Below the pieces are notes generated by a model that was not told where the DNA came from, searched no databases, and saw nothing but the letters and a program-made list of their open reading frames with translations. Of a DNA stretch of 19,763 nt, positions 1 through 7,086 are shown one piece after another. The DNA is from Candidatus Gastranaerophilales bacterium (GTDB taxonomy: Bacteria; Cyanobacteriota; Vampirovibrionia; Gastranaerophilales; Gastranaerophilaceae), in contig CAAFVD010000075.1 in assembly GCA_900766355.1 (NCBI GenBank), positions 1-19,763 on the forward strand. The letters run 5' to 3'. Made by a program: the position numbers and the translations under genes. Each line of letters begins with the position of its first letter. Within the stretch, counting starts at the first letter, position 1.

Positions 1-797
1 CTTGCTGATGCTTGTTGCAAAATTTGAGCCTTAATAAAGTTTGATGATTCTGATGCTACATCTGTATCTCTTACAGTTGATAATGATGATGTCAAGTTAT
101 CATATTGAACTGTCAATGCATCTGCTGCTGAATCAAGTCTGTTTTGGTATGCACCAATGCTTGTTTGACGAGAAGTAATATTTGTTAAACCAGCATCTAT
201 TGCATCAAGAGCAGTTTTTATATTTGCAGCACTAGGAGTTGTAATAAGTGCTTTATACTCAGTAGCTGATTTACCTATAGTTGTTTGAGCTTTTGCATCA
301 GCAAATAAAGCTGCTGCAAGTGTAATTGTGCTATTAGCAGAAGAATCTATACCTACTTGAATATTAATAGCACCACCACCAGTCATTAAAGGTTTACCAT
401 TATACTCTGTAACAGCAGCAATTCTATCTATTTCTGTAAATCTAGCTTCTATTTCAGCATTAATTGCAGCAAGAGAATCTGTACCATAAGTTCCATTTGC
501 TGCTTCTTCTGTCAAATCTCTTATACGTTGCATATGTGCTATCATGATGTCATAATTGTTCTCTAATGTTGATAACAAACTTGAACCCATTGCTACGTTA
601 CTTTGGCAAACTGCAGTTGAACGCAAATTGGTATCCATTTTGGTCATTACTGAATAACCAGCTGCATCATCTTTTGCCTGATTAATTTTGTAACCTGTTG
701 TCATTCTCTCAATTGATTGATTCAATGATTTAGTCGCCTTGTCCATATTGTGTTGAACTGTTAGCGATGCCATGTTTGTGTTGATAGTTAGTGTCAT
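1..797 (-). CDS. fliC: Flagellin, C-terminus cut by window start
   Basis: Subunit of the flagellar filament, exported by the flagellar type III system. About 265 residues are visible and the frame stays open to base 1. The N-terminus starts MTLTINTNMASLTVQHN and is followed by the D0/D1 signature ERMTTGYKINQAKDDAAGY (about residues 30-48), then MQRIRDLTEEAANGTYG, then TEIDRIAAVTEYNGKPLM. The last visible residues, SSNFIKAQILQQASA, belong to the usual C-terminal D0 helix, so only about 20 residues should be missing. The whole protein would be near 285 residues, a short flagellin with a minimal outer domain. The ATG at 797 is preceded at good spacing by GAAAGGAG. It lies downstream of tuf on the same strand but has its own promoter and a leader of about 240 nt with two hairpins. 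The paralogue type (A/B/C) cannot be told, so the symbol is generic. Confidence 0.95.
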   Translation of the reverse strand, partial: MTLTINTNMASLTVQHNMDKATKSLNQSIERMTTGYKINQAKDDAAGYSVMTKMDTNLRSTAVCQSNVAMGSSLLSTLENNYDIMIAHMQRIRDLTEEAANGTYGTDSLAAINAEIEARFTEIDRIAAVTEYNGKPLMTGGGAINIQVGIDSSANSTITLAAALFADAKAQTTIGKSATEYKALITTPSAANIKTALDAIDAGLTNITSRQTSIGAYQNRLDSAADALTVQYDNLTSSLSTVRDTDVASESSNFIKAQILQQASA

Positions 798-818
798 ATT
801 GACTCCTTTCAAGTTTTG

Positions 819-840
819 ATAAAGTAATCCTTTACTTTAT
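819..840 (-). promoter_or_regulatory. Flagellin leader hairpin 2, AGGA loop
   Basis: On the mRNA strand this is a perfect 9-bp stem (ATAAAGTAA / TTACTTTAT) closing a four-base AGGA loop. It lies about 20 nt upstream of the flagellin ATG and just before the GAAAGGAG ribosome binding site. GGA in a hairpin loop is the recognition element of CsrA. In Bacillus, CsrA binds two such sites in the flagellin (hag) leader and is antagonised by FliW. CsrA binding here is an inference; the hairpin is seen directly. Confidence 0.6.
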
Positions 841-1000
841 AACGATATACATACGAACAGACTACTCAGAGCCATGTTCTAGTTAAACATTGCCTTTACT
901 AAAATGAACACACTTTGTCCACTTTGATAGTTAGATTAAATTTTCTACACGACTTTTACTATTCCTTTTTCTTGTCGCATATTTGTTAATAACGATTACA

Positions 1001-1019
1001 CATAGATTCCTTATCTATG
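1001..1019 (-). promoter_or_regulatory. Flagellin leader hairpin 1, AAGGA loop
   Basis: On the mRNA strand a perfect 7-bp stem (CATAGAT / ATCTATG) closes an AAGGA loop, about 15-35 nt after the predicted transcription start. Together with the AGGA-loop hairpin near the start codon it gives two GGA loops in one leader, the arrangement known for CsrA targets. No function is shown by the sequence alone. Confidence 0.55.
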
Positions 1020-1042
1020 CAATATCCCTTCTATATATACTC

Positions 1043-1070
1043 ATTGTATCAACTTTTATATTAATGTAAA
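1043..1070 (-). promoter_or_regulatory. Promoter upstream of flagellin
   Basis: A sigma-70-like promoter reads on the minus strand: -35 TTTACA (1065-1070), 16-bp spacer, -10 TACAAT (1043-1048). The start would be near 1036, giving a leader of about 240 nt. I did not find a clear sigma-28 motif closer to the gene, which would be the usual flagellin promoter, so a second promoter cannot be excluded. The rest of 798-1145 has only the two hairpins and weak inverted repeats. Confidence 0.5.
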
Positions 1071-1145
1071 GTATTACTAAAGATTTCGTTACAAAAGTTT
1101 ATAATACATCAACCCAATTATCCCTTATTAATAAAGAAAAATTAC

Positions 1146-1183
1146 AATAAAAAACAACCCGACTCATAAAGAATCGGGTTGTT
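1146..1183 (-). terminator. Intrinsic terminator of tuf
   Basis: On the minus strand a 10-bp stem (AACAACCCGA at 1174-1183, TCGGGTTGTT at 1153-1162) with an 11-nt loop is followed by TTTTTAT. It starts about 27 nt after the tuf stop codon. There is no T-run on the plus strand, so it works in one direction only. It separates tuf from the flagellin promoter downstream. Confidence 0.88.
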
Positions 1184-1209
1184 AAAAGCTTTATGTATTA
1201 TAAATAAAA

Positions 1210-2418
1210 CTAAGCAATAATTTTATCTACAACACCAGCACCAACTGTACGTCCGCCTTCTCTGATAGCGAATCTCATACCAGCTTCGATAGCTACAGGA
1301 GCGATAAGTTCAACTTCCATAACTACGTTATCACCAGGCATTACCATTTCGCCGTCAAATTTGATAGAACCAGTTACGTCTGTTGTTCTGATATAGAACT
1401 GAGGACGGTATCCAGGGAAGAATGGAGTGTGACGTCCACCTTCATCTTTTGTTAAAACGTATACGTTAGCAGTGAATTTTGTGTGTGGGTGGATTGAACC
1501 AGGTTTTGCTAAAACTTGACCACGTTGGATTTCAGTTTTATCAACACCTCTTAACAAAGCACCGATGTTGTCACCAGCTTGACCTTGGTCAAGTTGTTTT
1601 CTGAACATTTCAACACCAGTAACAGTTGTTTTCTTAGTTTCACCAAGACCAACTAATTCAACTTCATCACCAACTTTAACGATACCACGTTCAACACGGC
1701 CTGTAGCAACTGTACCACGACCAGTGATTGAGAAGATGTCTTCGATAGGCATCAAGAATGGTTTGTCTAAGTCACGTTCTGGAGTTGGGAAGTAAGAATC
1801 GATAGCGTCCATCAATTCCCAAATCTTGTCAACCCATTTATCTTGTCCACGAGTAATTGATGGGTTAGCTTGAACAGCTTCTAAAGCTTTTAAAGCAGAA
1901 CCGTGAATGAAAGGAATGTTGTCGCCATCAAATTCATAAGATGTTAACAATTCTCTAACTTCCATTTCTACTAATTCAAGTAGTTCAGGGTCATCAACCA
2001 TATCGCATTTGTTTAAGAATACTACTAAGTTAGGAACACCAACCTGTCTAGCAAGAAGGATGTGTTCACGAGTTTGAGGCATTGCACCGTCTGTAGCAGC
2101 AACAACAAGAATAGCACCGTCCATTTGAGCAGCACCTGTAATCATGTTTTTAACATAGTCAGCGTGGCCTGGGCAGTCTACGTGTGCGTAGTGTCTTGTA
2201 GCTGTTTCATATTCTACGTGAGCTGTAGAAATGGTTATACCTCTAGCTTTTTCTTCAGGAGCAGCATCGATTTCATCGAATTTTTTAAGTTCTGCTTGAC
2301 CTGCAGCAGCTAATGTAGCTGTAATAGCAGCAGTTAATGTTGTTTTACCGTGGTCAACGTGGCCGATTGTACCGACGTTAACGTGTGGTTTCGTACGTTC
2401 ATACTTTTCACGTGCCAT
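1210..2418 (-). CDS. tuf: Translation elongation factor EF-Tu
   Basis: Cytoplasmic GTPase that carries aminoacyl-tRNA to the ribosomal A site. At 402 residues it is full length. G-domain motifs are intact: GHVDHGKT (19-26), RGITI (59-63), DCPGH (81-85), NKCD (136-139) and GSALKA (173-178). Domains 2 and 3 follow, with the family motif GRGTVATGR. Stretches such as ITRGQDKWVDKI are of the cyanobacterial and plastid type, which supports a melainabacterial host. The ATG at 2418 has the ribosome binding site AAAAGGAG (2428-2435). A 12-bp palindrome, GAGATTAATCTC (2419-2430), lies between that site and the start codon and overlaps its last bases. The gene is single, with its own promoter and terminator, and no fusA, rpsG or rpsL is next to it. 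Confidence 0.98.
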   Translation of the reverse strand: MAREKYERTKPHVNVGTIGHVDHGKTTLTAAITATLAAAGQAELKKFDEIDAAPEEKARGITISTAHVEYETATRHYAHVDCPGHADYVKNMITGAAQMDGAILVVAATDGAMPQTREHILLARQVGVPNLVVFLNKCDMVDDPELLELVEMEVRELLTSYEFDGDNIPFIHGSALKALEAVQANPSITRGQDKWVDKIWELMDAIDSYFPTPERDLDKPFLMPIEDIFSITGRGTVATGRVERGIVKVGDEVELVGLGETKKTTVTGVEMFRKQLDQGQAGDNIGALLRGVDKTEIQRGQVLAKPGSIHPHTKFTANVYVLTKDEGGRHTPFFPGYRPQFYIRTTDVTGSIKFDGEMVMPGDNVVMEVELIAPVAIEAGMRFAIREGGRTVGAGVVDKIIA

Positions 2419-2486
2419 GAGATTAATCTCCTTTTCTTCATGTATTACTACGTTAACTTTTCTAAGTTTAACTCTTTTTATATCTT

Positions 2487-2514
2487 ATTCTATACTCTCA
2501 AATAATATTGTCAA
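2487..2514 (-). promoter_or_regulatory. Promoter of tuf
   Basis: Consensus -35 TTGACA (2509-2514), 16-bp spacer and -10 TAGAAT (2487-2492) on the minus strand. The predicted start near 2480 gives a leader of about 60 nt that includes the strong ribosome binding site. A near-consensus promoter fits a highly expressed gene. Confidence 0.75.
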
Positions 2515-2612
2515 TCCTATAAAATTCATATAAGAGTTATGTTAGGGAATAATTAGGGTTTTAAAATATTAAGATTTCGTAACATGCGATATAAAATATA
2601 GCAATTTTTGAT

Positions 2613-2641
2613 TTGATATATACTTTATATATACATATAAA
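2613..2641 (+). promoter_or_regulatory. Candidate promoter of the Phe/Gly-rich orphan
   Basis: TTGATA (2613-2618), 17-bp spacer, TATAAA (2636-2641). An alternative is TTGATT (2608-2613), 16-bp spacer, TATACA (2630-2635). The second keeps the ribosome binding site at 2645-2651 inside the transcript more comfortably. The surrounding TATA-rich sequence makes the exact choice uncertain. Confidence 0.45.
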
Positions 2642-2658
2642 AATAAAAGGATATTTAT

Positions 2659-3066
2659 ATGAGTTCTGTATCAAATGCAGTCTGGAATGGCGTAGCTATG
2701 GGACTGTACAACACAACAAATATTGCTTTTGGCGCATTAACCTCAAGGTCTATGTTCAATGCTGGTATTGACCCATTTAACACACTCTATGTAAATCTTG
2801 ATAGCCCTAGTGGTTTTTCATCTTGGGCAGACCCAGCGTACGCCTCAAAAATAAATGTTGGACTTAATGCAGCTGGAATTGACACAACTTGGGCACCATT
2901 AACCTCTGCGATTACAAACTCATTCGTATCAAATCCATTATTTGGTGGCGGACTATTCGGATTTGGTTTTAACAATGGATTTGGTTTTAATTCAGGGACA
3001 TATATTTCTTCTTACACATCAACACCTCTAGGAATAATTCCAGGGAAAAGTGGTTGGTGGTGTTAA
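2659..3066 (+). CDS. Unrecognised Phe/Gly-rich protein, 135 aa
   Basis: I do not recognise this protein. The ATG at 2659 has the ribosome binding site AAAAGGA (2645-2651) and an upstream promoter, so the frame is probably real. The chain has no clear signal peptide or membrane segment. It is rich in Ser, Asn, Gly and aromatic residues. Around residues 95-112 there is a low-complexity tract with alternating Gly and Phe (GGGLFGFGF, then NNGFGFNSG). The only cysteine is the last residue, in the ending SGWWC. Two Cys-free halves with Trp at ASKINVG/WAP-like positions suggest a small surface or structural protein, but nothing identifies a role. It is convergent with the coiled-coil gene 12 bp away and divergent from tuf. 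Confidence 0.65.
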   Translation: MSSVSNAVWNGVAMGLYNTTNIAFGALTSRSMFNAGIDPFNTLYVNLDSPSGFSSWADPAYASKINVGLNAAGIDTTWAPLTSAITNSFVSNPLFGGGLFGFGFNNGFGFNSGTYISSYTSTPLGIIPGKSGWWC

Positions 3067-3078
3067 AGATTAACGCAA

Positions 3079-3882
3079 TTATGAGAACAACCTAAATGTT
3101 CTGTCAACATTGTCTTTCGCAACAGATTTTAGGGTATCCATTTCTGTTTTGATAGCATTACGTTCGGATTCCATCGCTGCTAAATCTGTATCAAACTTTT
3201 TATCTTTAGAATCTATTTTACGCATATCAGCTTCATACTTAGCTTCTGCTTTTTTTAGTTCTGTTTCGTCTGATACTTCTTGTAAATTTGTATCTGTTGC
3301 GATATTTACTTCGTCATAAATTATTACACCATTTTCATTTACTTCATTGGTCGGTTTTTCAAAAATTATGAATCCTGCCTCTACTAAATTATTAAAAGTT
3401 GCTTTGCCTGTTAAAGATAAAGTTTTTTCTTTATAACCTGTAATTGAATTATCTCCATAACTATAGGCTTTTGTTAATTTATACTTAATACCACCTCCGG
3501 CAGTAACGACATCACCAATATTATAAGTTGTAACATGATCACAAGGAACATTCTCTATTGTATCTGAGAAAGTTCCAAGTCCTATCTCTGTAGTATTTCC
3601 TTGTGCAGTAACCCAAGTTGAACCATTATATATTTTGACACGATAACCTTTTTCCAACAAAGTCGGAATATCTGTATCTTCATACTTTGCAGAACCATCT
3701 GCAGAAATATTTTTAAACTGAACTTTTGTTTTATTTAAAGCATTTTCATACTCTTGATAAACCTGAGAGGATTCGTTTGCCATTTGCAATTTTTGCGCCT
3801 CAAGATTTTGAGCCTTATATTCTATATCGTGCATTCTTGCAGTTAAATTTAATAAACGAGCTTGTGATGATGATAAACCCAA
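3079..3882 (-). CDS. Coiled-coil protein with central beta-rich region, TTG start
   Basis: Protein of 267 residues with three parts. Residues about 1-58 are helical and polar, starting MGLSSSQARLLNLTARMHD. Residues about 60-195 are Gly/Thr/Val-rich and look beta-stranded. Residues about 198-267 are a strongly charged coiled coil ending NVDRTFRLFS. There is no signal peptide or membrane segment. Helical ends around a beta centre is the plan of flagellin-like and type III secreted filament or tip proteins; placing it in that class is an inference from shape and from the nearby flagellin. The start is TTG (3880-3882), preceded by AGGAAAGG about 8 nt upstream; there is no upstream in-frame ATG, and the next ATG (residue 17) would remove a motif that I believe is conserved in related hypothetical proteins. 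No convincing promoter was found in 3883-4019. Confidence 0.8.
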   Translation of the reverse strand: MGLSSSQARLLNLTARMHDIEYKAQNLEAQKLQMANESSQVYQEYENALNKTKVQFKNISADGSAKYEDTDIPTLLEKGYRVKIYNGSTWVTAQGNTTEIGLGTFSDTIENVPCDHVTTYNIGDVVTAGGGIKYKLTKAYSYGDNSITGYKEKTLSLTGKATFNNLVEAGFIIFEKPTNEVNENGVIIYDEVNIATDTNLQEVSDETELKKAEAKYEADMRKIDSKDKKFDTDLAAMESERNAIKTEMDTLKSVAKDNVDRTFRLFS

Positions 3883-4019
3883 ATTTTTGCCTTTCCTAAT
3901 TGAACTTTATAGCAAAATAAATTTGCTCATTTATACTTACGACATTTATAAAAAAGTCTTTAACAACATGACTAATATATTTACAATATTTAATAATCTG
4001 ATTAGCATTTTTATCTAAC

Positions 4020-4047
4020 TTTACTTTTATCTTTAAAGTAATACCAT
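4020..4047 (+). promoter_or_regulatory. Candidate promoter of hydG, leaderless arrangement
   Basis: TTTACT (4020-4025), 16-bp spacer, TACCAT (4042-4047), then exactly 6 nt to the ATG at 4054. Both hexamers match 4 of 6 consensus positions. No Shine-Dalgarno precedes the ATG. If this promoter is right, transcription starts at or next to the A of the start codon. The hexamers are weak on their own; the same spacing in five other genes of the window is what supports it. Confidence 0.4.
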
Positions 4048-4053
4048 GAAGAT

Positions 4054-5475
4054 ATGTTATATAATCCAAAATCAAAAAATGCTGAAGAATTTATTTCTGA
4101 TGGTGAGATAAAAGAAACCTTAGCCTATGCTGAGAATAACAAAGACAATTTAGAAATTGTTGATTCTATTCTTGAGAAAGCACGCAAAATAAAAGGGCTA
4201 ACTCATAGAGAAGCTTCTATTCTTTTGGCATGTCAAAATGAAGATAAAAACAAAGAAATTTACAAATTAGCAAACGAAATTAAACAAAAATATTATGGAA
4301 ACAGAATTGTTTTGTTTGCACCATTATACTTGTCAAACTATTGCGTAAATGGTTGTGTATATTGTCCTTACCACGCAAAAAATACACATATTCCACGCAA
4401 AAAAATGACACAGGAAGAAATCAAACGAGAAGTTATTGCTCTACAAGATATGGGACATAAACGTCTTGCAATAGAAACAGGAGAAGACCCTGTAAACAAC
4501 CCTATTGAATACATTTTGGACTCATTAAAAACAATTTATGGTATTCATCACAAAAACGGCGCTATAAGACGTGCAAATGTCAATATTGCAGCTACAACCG
4601 TTGAAAATTATAGAAAACTAAAAGATGCTGGTATTGGAACATACATATTGTTTCAAGAAACTTATGACAAAAAACGCTATGAAAAACTTCACCCGACAGG
4701 CCCTAAGCATAATTATGACTACCACACAGAAGCTATGGATAGGGCTATGCAAGGTGGAATTGATGATGTAGGACTTGGCGTATTGTTCGGACTATCAACA
4801 TACAAATACGAATTTGCAGGATTATTGATGCATGCCGAACATTTGGAAGCCGTATATGGCGTTGGGCCTCATACAATTAGTGTTCCTCGCATAAGAAAAG
4901 CTGATGACATCGACCCATCAAGCTTTGAAAACGGTATTGACGATGACACCTTCGCAAAAATTGTTGCTTGTTTGAGAATAGCAGTACCTTATACGGGAAT
5001 GATTATTTCAACAAGAGAATCAAAAGAAGTTAGAGAAAGAGTACTTCATCTTGGAGTTTCTCAAATCAGTGGTGGGTCAAAAACAAGTGTTGGTGGATAT
5101 GCTGACGATGTAGAAGATGCTGAAGATTCTGCACAGTTTGATGTAACAGACAGACGCCCACTCGATGAGATTATCAAATGGCTTATGGAATTAGGATATC
5201 TACCTAGTTTCTGTACGGCTTGTTATCGTTCTGGTAGAACAGGTGATGAATTTATGAAAATCTGTAAAGAACAAAATATTCATAATTTCTGCCACCCTAA
5301 TGCTATTCTTACCTTAAAAGAATATTTATCAGATTATGCATCAGAAGAAACAAAACAAGTAGGAGAAACTCTTATAAGTTCTGAAACAAAGTTAATTGAT
5401 AATGAAAAAATAAAAGAAATAACCAAACAAAATCTCAAAAAAATAGAAAACGGTGAACGAGATTTTTGTTTCTAG
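4054..5475 (+). CDS. hydG: [FeFe]-hydrogenase maturase HydG, radical SAM tyrosine lyase
   Basis: HydG cleaves tyrosine with radical SAM chemistry to give the CO and cyanide ligands of the [FeFe]-hydrogenase H-cluster. At 473 residues it has the family's usual length. The radical SAM cluster ligands are C97, C101 and C104 in CVNGCVYC. The second, C-terminal cluster is bound by C387, C390 and C413 in CTACYR...NFC, exactly CX2CX22C, which separates HydG from the thiamine enzyme ThiH. The ATG at 4054 lacks a ribosome binding site and sits 6 nt after a -10-like box. An ATG at 4046 is out of frame. bioB follows after 30 nt with its own ribosome binding site. HydE, HydF and the hydrogenase itself are not in the window. 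Confidence 0.95.
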   Translation: MLYNPKSKNAEEFISDGEIKETLAYAENNKDNLEIVDSILEKARKIKGLTHREASILLACQNEDKNKEIYKLANEIKQKYYGNRIVLFAPLYLSNYCVNGCVYCPYHAKNTHIPRKKMTQEEIKREVIALQDMGHKRLAIETGEDPVNNPIEYILDSLKTIYGIHHKNGAIRRANVNIAATTVENYRKLKDAGIGTYILFQETYDKKRYEKLHPTGPKHNYDYHTEAMDRAMQGGIDDVGLGVLFGLSTYKYEFAGLLMHAEHLEAVYGVGPHTISVPRIRKADDIDPSSFENGIDDDTFAKIVACLRIAVPYTGMIISTRESKEVRERVLHLGVSQISGGSKTSVGGYADDVEDAEDSAQFDVTDRRPLDEIIKWLMELGYLPSFCTACYRSGRTGDEFMKICKEQNIHNFCHPNAILTLKEYLSDYASEETKQVGETLISSETKLIDNEKIKEITKQNLKKIENGERDFCF

Positions 5476-5505
5476 ATAATAAATACACTAATAAAGGAAT
5501 ATAAA

Positions 5506-6429
5506 ATGCAAGCAGTTTTAGATAAAAAAGAATTATTAGATTTATATAACAAAGATTTAGATGAATTATTAAAAATCTCATCTAAATACATGTCCGATAA
5601 AATTGAATTTTGTTCTCTTGTGAACGCAAGAAACGGCAAATGCTCACAAAACTGTAGATATTGCGCTCAAAGCTCACACTACAGAACAGATATAGAAGAT
5701 TATCCGTTGATTTCTGTTGAAGAAGCCCAAAAAGCTGCAATAGAATCAAAAGAACATGGCGCATATAGATTTGCGATAGTAACAAGTGGTAAAAGCCCTG
5801 ATGAAGAAGATTTTAACAAGGTAATTAACCTAATAAAATGTGTTAATGAAATTGACGGAGTAAGAAGTTGTGCAAGTATCGGAATTCTGACCGAAGAACA
5901 AGCAAAAGCTCTTGCAGAGGCTGGTTTAAAGAGATTCCATCACAACATCAACACTTCTGAAAGCTACTATCCTTCTGTATGTACAACACATACTTGGCAA
6001 GATAGACTAAACACTTGCAAGCTTGTAAAAAAATACGGAATGGAATTGTGTTGTGGAGTAATTCTTGGTATGGGTGAATCTGTTGAACAAAGAATCGAAA
6101 TGGCTCTTGAGCTTGCAGAAATTCAACCTGATTCTATTCCTATCAATATTCTAATGCCTATTGAAGGAACACCATTTGAAGGTTATCTTGATAAAATTAA
6201 CGAAGAAAATGTTTTAAGAACTCTTGCTATATTCAAAATCGCAAACCCAAAATCTATTCTTAGATTCTGTGGCGGTAGAATGAGATTATCCGAAGAAAAT
6301 CAAGAATTGGCACTAAAAACTTGTGTTGAAGGTATTCTTACTGGTAATTATTTAACAACAACTGGCAAAACTCCAGAACAAGATATCAAAACTGTTGAAA
6401 AAATTGGCAAAACATTGTTGGAGATTTAA
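5506..6429 (+). CDS. bioB: Biotin synthase, probable anaerobe type
   Basis: Radical SAM enzyme that inserts sulfur into dethiobiotin to form biotin. It has 307 residues, shorter than the E. coli enzyme (about 346) but usual for anaerobes. The radical SAM cluster is held by C46, C50 and C53 in CSQNCRYCAQSSHY, the BioB form rather than the HydE form. RFHHNINTSESYYPSVCTTHTW and GVILGMGE are also BioB-like. The first auxiliary-cluster cysteine of classical BioB (in RFC) is replaced by A90 in YRFA; C122, C159, C182, C183 and C255 remain. Obligate anaerobes are reported to use a different auxiliary cluster (4Fe-5S) with changed ligands, and this sequence seems to fit that group; this is an inference. 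The ATG has AAAGGAA upstream. The stop overlaps the next start (TAATG). Confidence 0.92.
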   Translation: MQAVLDKKELLDLYNKDLDELLKISSKYMSDKIEFCSLVNARNGKCSQNCRYCAQSSHYRTDIEDYPLISVEEAQKAAIESKEHGAYRFAIVTSGKSPDEEDFNKVINLIKCVNEIDGVRSCASIGILTEEQAKALAEAGLKRFHHNINTSESYYPSVCTTHTWQDRLNTCKLVKKYGMELCCGVILGMGESVEQRIEMALELAEIQPDSIPINILMPIEGTPFEGYLDKINEENVLRTLAIFKIANPKSILRFCGGRMRLSEENQELALKTCVEGILTGNYLTTTGKTPEQDIKTVEKIGKTLLEI

Positions 6430-7034
6430 TGAACAAAGATATTGAACAAATTAGTGAACAACTAGGCAAAAAGACTGTTCTATTGCCAAATTCAACGAAT
6501 GCTGATTGTTATGCAGTATATTCAAAAGAAGAATACTCAGAACCTCATAAAAAATTGCTTGTTGATGGCAAGGGATATAAACACCGTTTATATTTATATA
6601 AAAAGACAGCTAATTCTGATTCTGATAAAGTTTTAACTTTTATTCTATTAAATCCAGGATATTCAAACCATATAGAACAAGATGAACAAATTGAAAAATT
6701 TGCAAAACTTGCAGAAAACAAATACGGCGCAATCGAAGTTTTTTCAATATTTACACTAAGAACAGTTGATGTTATAGATTCGGTTTCAGAAGATGCTATT
6801 CTTGATGCCGTAAAATGTGACATTGGAAAGAACGATATTGTTCTTGCTTTTGGTGATGAAATTAAACCTACAGAAAAATATAAAAATATCTCTAACGAAG
6901 ATTTAGAAAAAATTAATAGAGTAAGACAAATCAAAATAAATGAACTACTAAGCTTTTTAAAAACATTAAACAAAAAAGCTATCTACACAATTGAGTTTAA
7001 TTCTAAAGGCGAACTTTACCTTGCAAAATGGTAA
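6429..7034 (+). CDS. DUF1643-like protein, 201 aa
   Basis: The function is unknown. The central part, LTFILLNPGYSN..., then EQIEKFAKLAENKYGAIEV, then FSIFTLRTVD and later NDIVLAFGDEI, follows the pattern of DUF1643 (hydrophobic strand plus LNPS-like turn, an F...A...YG helix, NLF.LR, then VVAAWG-like strand). The family is widespread, also on mobile elements, and has no agreed role. The start overlaps the bioB stop by one base (TAATG), so translation is probably coupled and the gene is the last of the hydG-bioB cluster. It is followed by the marR promoter region; no clear terminator was seen in the 22 bp between its stop and that promoter. Assignment is from memory of the family. Confidence 0.75.
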   Translation: MNKDIEQISEQLGKKTVLLPNSTNADCYAVYSKEEYSEPHKKLLVDGKGYKHRLYLYKKTANSDSDKVLTFILLNPGYSNHIEQDEQIEKFAKLAENKYGAIEVFSIFTLRTVDVIDSVSEDAILDAVKCDIGKNDIVLAFGDEIKPTEKYKNISNEDLEKINRVRQIKINELLSFLKTLNKKAIYTIEFNSKGELYLAKW

Positions 7035-7056
7035 ATCATAACATACTAACCAACTC

Positions 7057-7086
7057 TTGCTATCAAAAAATATTTTGTGTTATCAT
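7057..7086 (+). promoter_or_regulatory. Promoter of the marR-emrAB operon
   Basis: TTGCTA (7057-7062), 18-bp spacer, TATCAT (7081-7086), with a predicted start near 7093. The -10 box lies inside a palindrome. The transcript would still contain the marR ribosome binding site AAGGAA, 7 nt before the ATG at 7107. Confidence 0.65.

Noticed and set aside
798..1000. c-di-GMP riboswitch in the flagellin leader
   Set aside because: The leader is long and structured, but the conserved GEMM core sequences are absent.
2062..2313. 83-residue frame on the plus strand
   Set aside because: It is the antisense shadow of the tuf gene, without ribosome binding site or protein-like pattern.
3083..3097. Small AGAACA/TGTTCT hairpin between the convergent genes as a terminator
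   Set aside because: The stem is only 6 bp, has no T-run on either strand and lies in the coding end of the minus-strand gene.
4046..4108. ATG at 4046 as the hydG start
   Set aside because: It is out of frame with HydG and leads to a short frame only.
5506..6429. HydE rather than BioB, because it follows hydG
   Set aside because: The CXXXCXXCAQSSHY motif, HHNINTS and CTTHTW are BioB features, and the length and cluster ligands do not fit HydE.
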